In this document: piece after piece, positions 9,033 to 11,870 of the stretch
Layout of the letters: each line of letters starts with the position of its first letter
How positions within the stretch are numbered: position 1 is the stretch's first letter
The notes under the pieces: generated by a model
Told to the model about the DNA's origin: nothing
Database searches by the model: none
What the model saw: the letters and a program-made list of their open reading frames with translations, nothing else
Assembly (NCBI GenBank): GCA_964650965.1
Contig: CAZYYO010000068.1
Coordinates: 1-11,870 of the forward strand
Direction of reading: 5' to 3'
From: CAZYYO01 sp964650965
GTDB lineage: Bacteria > Bacillota > Clostridia > Lachnospirales > Lachnospiraceae
DNA: 11,870 nt
Made by a program: the position numbers and the translations under genes

Positions 9033-10355
9033 TTATTGTGTACTCTTTTGTCCCAGCTTCTCTAGCTGTCGGGCTGTTCTTCTCTTAAAAGCCTCATGAT
9101 CAATGGGTGTAGTAAACATATCTGCAACACCGCTTTTTAAGGCTGCCATATACTGGGTAATATTTCCTTCCTCACAGATTGCAAAAACATTCTCCATATC
9201 AACCCACTGCTGACTGGCCAATTGTTTCCAAAACTCTGCCATATCCGTATCGCCGCAATCCGATACATCCACGTATATTAAGGATACATGCTCTCTATCT
9301 CTGGCAGACAAGCTATCTAAATGGTCTCTCTGCAAAATTTCTACAATCCGAATGTCATTGGGCACAAGTGCATGTACAGTACTGCATACATTCCTGTTAT
9401 CACTAATTAATACAGCAACTGCCCGCTGGTCCTCCTTTTGATTTACTACCTCAACACCATATTCTCGGCAATTGGCCTTTCCTGCCTGTTTTGCTTCATA
9501 TAATGCCTGATCTGCCTGCTGGAATAACGCTGGGTAGGAGGTATTCATCTTATGATTGGATGACATTCCGATGCTTACCGTGACATATTCCGGGATTGTA
9601 AGGTTGGGCTTATATCTCATAATCTGTATCAGTTCATTTGCCTTATCTCTCGCCAGCTCCATGTTGGGCACATCTACCATAAGCACACAAAACTCATCTC
9701 CACCAATACGCCCCACCACATCTGACTTACGGAACAAGCTGGAAATTAAATTGGCAATAATCTTAATAACATGATCTCCTGCCTGATGCCCAGAGCTGTC
9801 ATTTACCGTCTTAAAATTGTCAATATCGATAACCATCAAAACTTCCAAATGATTCTCACTCAGCTTCAAAATCTTATCCATATGGTATTCTGTGGTAGAC
9901 TTATTACACAGTCCTGTCATCTCATCTAACTCTGACTTCATTTTCATCTTCTCTGCTTCCATCTCAATGGCCAGCATGCGGCGATTGGAAGACATAACAT
10001 TATTCACTCTGGAAAGAACGATTTCCGGTACAAATGGTTTGGCAATGTATTCATTTGCCCCCAATTCAAACGCTGTCAACTGGTCTGACATTGCTTCACT
10101 GCTGGTAATGACTACCACAGGAATCTTCTGAAAGAAATCCATGTCTTTTCTTCTTTTTAAAACATCAAAGCCGGACATTCCATCCATCATTAAATCCAAA
10201 AGAACGATGTCAATACTGCCTCGACAGCCTTCCACCATAGCCAGTGCCTCTTCTCCATCCTCTGCCTCTAGGATTTCATACTGCTGGCTGAATATAACCT
10301 TAAGGATTTCTCTATTCATTTCTACATCATCTACAATCAGCATCATATCATTCAT
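9033..10355 (-). CDS. Receiver-GGDEF diguanylate cyclase with degenerate receiver-like C-terminus
   Basis: The protein has 440 residues and three parts. The N-terminal receiver (about 1-122) has D9/D10, phosphoacceptor D54, T84 and K106. The GGDEF domain (about 145-300) keeps the DEMTGLCNK opening, the metal aspartate D177, and an intact GGDEF at 218-222. An RxxD inhibitory site (R209-D212) lies the canonical five residues before it, so activity and product inhibition are both expected. It would make c-di-GMP from two GTP when the receiver is phosphorylated, as in PleD and WspR. Residues about 311-430 look like another receiver fold in which D363 survives, but the acidic pair is absent and the usual KP is TTP (415-417). 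ATG 10355 lies 12 bases after the upstream stop, with an AGAGGTGA site overlapping that stop, which suggests coupled translation. Likely phosphodonors are the neighbouring kinases; this is inferred. Confidence 0.95.
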   Translation of the reverse strand: MNDMMLIVDDVEMNREILKVIFSQQYEILEAEDGEEALAMVEGCRGSIDIVLLDLMMDGMSGFDVLKRRKDMDFFQKIPVVVITSSEAMSDQLTAFELGANEYIAKPFVPEIVLSRVNNVMSSNRRMLAIEMEAEKMKMKSELDEMTGLCNKSTTEYHMDKILKLSENHLEVLMVIDIDNFKTVNDSSGHQAGDHVIKIIANLISSLFRKSDVVGRIGGDEFCVLMVDVPNMELARDKANELIQIMRYKPNLTIPEYVTVSIGMSSNHKMNTSYPALFQQADQALYEAKQAGKANCREYGVEVVNQKEDQRAVAVLISDNRNVCSTVHALVPNDIRIVEILQRDHLDSLSARDREHVSLIYVDVSDCGDTDMAEFWKQLASQQWVDMENVFAICEEGNITQYMAALKSGVADMFTTPIDHEAFKRRTARQLEKLGQKSTQ

Positions 10356-10367
10356 GATAAGTCACCT

Positions 10368-10961
10368 CTACTCTTCCTTGGTAATGACAGATAGCATCTG
10401 TCCCGCTTCCTTATGAATATCCTGTATCAGTTCTTCTATCAGCTTGGGATTATTCTGGTTGCTTCCAATCAGGTCTGCATACTTCTCTATATTATGAATG
10501 CTTCCCTGCAGTGCGAAAGATGTGTCTTTTCTCTTTTGTATCCACACACTCTCCGGTTCCTGTTCTAATAAATGCTTCTGCATCATCTGTGCCGATTTCA
10601 TAGCAAGTATATTGGCCATACGCTTTTTAATTACTACCGGATCATAGGGCTTAGATACAATATCATCTGCCCCCAAAGACAATGCCTCCCTCTCGGTACG
10701 TTCCTTGGCAGAAGTGGCAACCAAAACCGCCACGTGATCCAGCTCCTGCTCTCCCCTTAATGTAGCCAGTACCTCCAGGCCATCCATTTCCGGCATGATA
10801 ATATCCAACAGAAGACCATCCACATGGGTTGCATGAAGAGTATCCATTGCGATTCGCCCATTTTCTGCTTCTATTACCTGATAGTCGTTCTTTAGAAATC
10901 TTCGAATGATTCTGCGATTCATTTCATCATCATCTGCAACCAGCAAAACCTTTTTCTCCAT
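10368..10961 (-). CDS. Response regulator receiver protein with helical, possibly vestigial DHp, tail
   Basis: The protein has 197 residues. The receiver domain (about 1-122) is complete: acidic residues D10-D12, phosphoacceptor D53 in LLDIIMPEMDG, T83, and K104 in SKPYDP. The remaining 75 residues are predicted helical and contain no DNA-binding motif. Residues 147-165 (from TSF to DLI) can be laid on a HisKA first helix (SHELRTPLNAI..YAELI), with F149 where the histidine would be. Residues about 174-192 (IEELIQDIHKEAGQML) resemble its second helix. This is my own reading and not a firm family assignment. ATG 10961 has AAGGAG nine to ten bases upstream. It is the first gene after the operon promoter. 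A free receiver beside hybrid kinases could act as a shuttle or sink for phosphate, or as a docking partner. Its output is unknown. Confidence 0.9.
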   Translation of the reverse strand: MEKKVLLVADDDEMNRRIIRRFLKNDYQVIEAENGRIAMDTLHATHVDGLLLDIIMPEMDGLEVLATLRGEQELDHVAVLVATSAKERTEREALSLGADDIVSKPYDPVVIKKRMANILAMKSAQMMQKHLLEQEPESVWIQKRKDTSFALQGSIHNIEKYADLIGSNQNNPKLIEELIQDIHKEAGQMLSVITKEE

Positions 10962-10970
10962 AAGTATGTC

Positions 10971-10976
10971 TCCTTC
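10971..10976 (-). promoter_or_regulatory. Ribosome binding site of first operon gene
   Basis: AAGGAG on the minus strand lies nine bases before ATG 10961 and supports that start. Confidence 0.7.
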
Positions 10977-11025
10977 ATTTCCTGCAGTTATTTTTTTGCT
11001 TCCGATTCATTGTATAGTTAATTTC

Positions 11026-11054
11026 ATTATATAACTCTTCTTCGGGGCTTTCAA
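11026..11054 (-). promoter_or_regulatory. Sigma-A type promoter of the signalling operon
   Basis: On the minus strand TTGAAA (11049-11054) is separated by exactly 17 bases from TATAAT (11026-11031). This gives a perfect -10, one mismatch in the -35 and ideal spacing. Transcription should start near 11018-11019, leaving a leader of about 58 bases before ATG 10961. It lies between the terminator of the upstream gene and the first receiver gene. I see no other convincing promoter and no terminator in the short spacers downstream, which supports one operon through at least the epimerase gene. The leader is too short for a c-di-GMP riboswitch. Confidence 0.85.
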
Positions 11055-11064
11055 ACCTTTTGGC

Positions 11065-11107
11065 AAAAAAATTGCTGTATCTCCATTCTCATTGGAGATA
11101 CAGCAAT
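11065..11107 (-). terminator. Rho-independent terminator of glucose-6-phosphate isomerase gene
   Basis: A perfect 15-base-pair stem (11071-11085 with 11093-11107) encloses a seven-base loop. On the minus strand it is followed directly by seven T. It lies 26 bases after the isomerase stop codon and separates that gene from the signalling operon, whose promoter begins 11 bases further on. Confidence 0.93.
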
Positions 11108-11132
11108 ACTTTTCATAGCCATCTATCACTTT

Positions 11133-11870
11133 TTAAATATTTAACAAATCACTTATTTCCTTTAATGCGCCATCGGTTTCATGTGCCAGAACACGTTTCG
11201 CCAGAACCTTGCCCAGCTGAACCCCTTCCTGGTCGAAGCTGTTTACATTCCATAAAAATCCCTGGAACATAATCTTATTTTCAAAATGCGCTAACAATGC
11301 ACCAAGAGAACCTGGATTTAAGTCCTCTCCAATAATAATACTAGATGGACGTCCTCCTTCAAAGTTCTTATTCAAATTATCATCCTTCTTACCACATGCA
11401 AAGGCAATCATCTGTGCAGCTACATTTGCACACAGCTTCTGCTGGCTGGTACTGTCCTGTATCACTACATCCGTGCCAATCTGGCTGTTCTTAAATCCAA
11501 CAAACTGCAGAGGCACAATATCGGTACCCTGATGAAGTAGCTGATAGAAGGAATGCTGTCCGTTGGTTCCCGGTTCTCCAAAGATGACTGGTCCTGTTAC
11601 ATAGTCTACCGGTTCTCCAAAGCGGTTCACTGACTTGCCATTGGACTCCATATCTACCTGCTGTAAATGTGCAGGGAAGCGGCTTAATGCCTGGGAATAT
11701 GGAAGTACAGCTGTACTTGGATAGCCCAGTACATTTCTCTCATAAAATCCAATCAAAGCATCCAGCATATCCGGATTCTCCAATACCTTGGGATTGGCTG
11801 CTAATGCATCCTCTGCTGCTGCACCATCTAAAAACTGTGCAAACACCTGTGGACCAAATGCCAGGGAAAG
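11133..11870 (-). CDS. pgi: Glucose-6-phosphate isomerase, C-terminal part
   Basis: The visible 245 residues are about the C-terminal half of a long-form isomerase; the start lies beyond the right edge. The enzyme interconverts glucose-6-phosphate and fructose-6-phosphate in the cytoplasm. The residues known to be catalytic in this family can all be placed: Glu in MESNGK (fragment residue 75), His in GEPGTNGQH (106), and Lys in FDQEGVQLGK (221). The last motif matches the second family signature, and FEGGRPSS and LGALLAHFE are also typical. The protein ends with DLLNI and TAA at 11133. The GTG at 11846 is an internal valine codon, since homologous sequence (LSLAFGPQ) continues upstream of it in frame. 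A strong terminator follows, so this gene is transcribed separately from the operon to the left. Confidence 0.97.
   Translation of the reverse strand, partial: LSLAFGPQVFAQFLDGAAAEDALAANPKVLENPDMLDALIGFYERNVLGYPSTAVLPYSQALSRFPAHLQQVDMESNGKSVNRFGEPVDYVTGPVIFGEPGTNGQHSFYQLLHQGTDIVPLQFVGFKNSQIGTDVVIQDSTSQQKLCANVAAQMIAFACGKKDDNLNKNFEGGRPSSIIIGEDLNPGSLGALLAHFENKIMFQGFLWNVNSFDQEGVQLGKVLAKRVLAHETDGALKEISDLLNI

Noticed and set aside
10975..11010. Possible 11-codon leader peptide upstream of the first receiver gene
   Set aside because: An ATG at 11010 opens a short frame, but it lies about nine bases from the predicted transcription start and has no ribosome binding site. Nothing suggests attenuation.
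10962..11025. c-di-GMP riboswitch in the operon leader
   Set aside because: The leader is only about 58 bases and shows no GEMM-like conserved core or terminator-like switch hairpin.
1..11870. Mobile elements, CRISPR arrays, tRNA or rRNA genes
   Set aside because: I saw no transposase or integrase frame, no regularly spaced repeats, no inverted-repeat ends and no tRNA-like or rRNA-like sequence. The coding regions leave only short spacers.

Overview
The window looks like chromosomal DNA of a low-to-moderate GC, Gram-positive anaerobe of the class Clostridia, most likely Lachnospiraceae. The basis is codon use, strong AGGAGG-type ribosome binding sites, tandem solute-binding-domain hybrid kinases, and PilZ/GGDEF proteins of the kind common in that family. 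The family assignment is inference; no rRNA or marker gene is present. Every gene I can support lies on the minus strand, so transcription runs from high to low coordinates. A 100-base run of N (1860-1959) marks an assembly gap.

Layout in transcription order: (1) the C-terminal part of glucose-6-phosphate isomerase (11133-11870), closed by a strong hairpin terminator (11065-11107). (2) A near-consensus promoter (TTGAAA, 17 bases, TATAAT; 11026-11054) that starts a tightly spaced operon. (3) A receiver protein with a helical tail (10368-10961). (4) A receiver-GGDEF diguanylate cyclase with a degenerate receiver-like C-terminus (9033-10355). (5) and (6) Two hybrid histidine kinases, each with two extracellular solute-binding (Venus flytrap) domains, one membrane helix, a kinase core and a receiver (6215-9008 and 3352-6177). 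(7) A YcgR-like PilZ protein (2739-3308). (8) An aldose 1-epimerase family protein cut by the gap (1962-2696). (9) Beyond the gap, a PAS-type hybrid histidine kinase that runs off the left edge (1-1859).

The operon reads as a self-contained nutrient-to-c-di-GMP circuit. Extracellular ligands would be sensed by the two flytrap kinases, phosphate would pass to the receiver proteins, the GGDEF enzyme would make c-di-GMP, and the PilZ protein would bind it. The wiring is inferred from gene order and domain content. No HPt domain and no DNA-binding output domain is visible.

Two single-base frame disruptions matter for annotation. One is in a run of seven T in the signal-peptide region of the upstream kinase. 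The other is near the 3' end of the second kinase and replaces the last part of its receiver domain. Both could be sequence errors, but the first sits in a homopolymer and could be a real on/off switch. The epimerase and the left-hand kinase happen to be in the same reading frame across the N run, so translating through it would create a false fusion protein.
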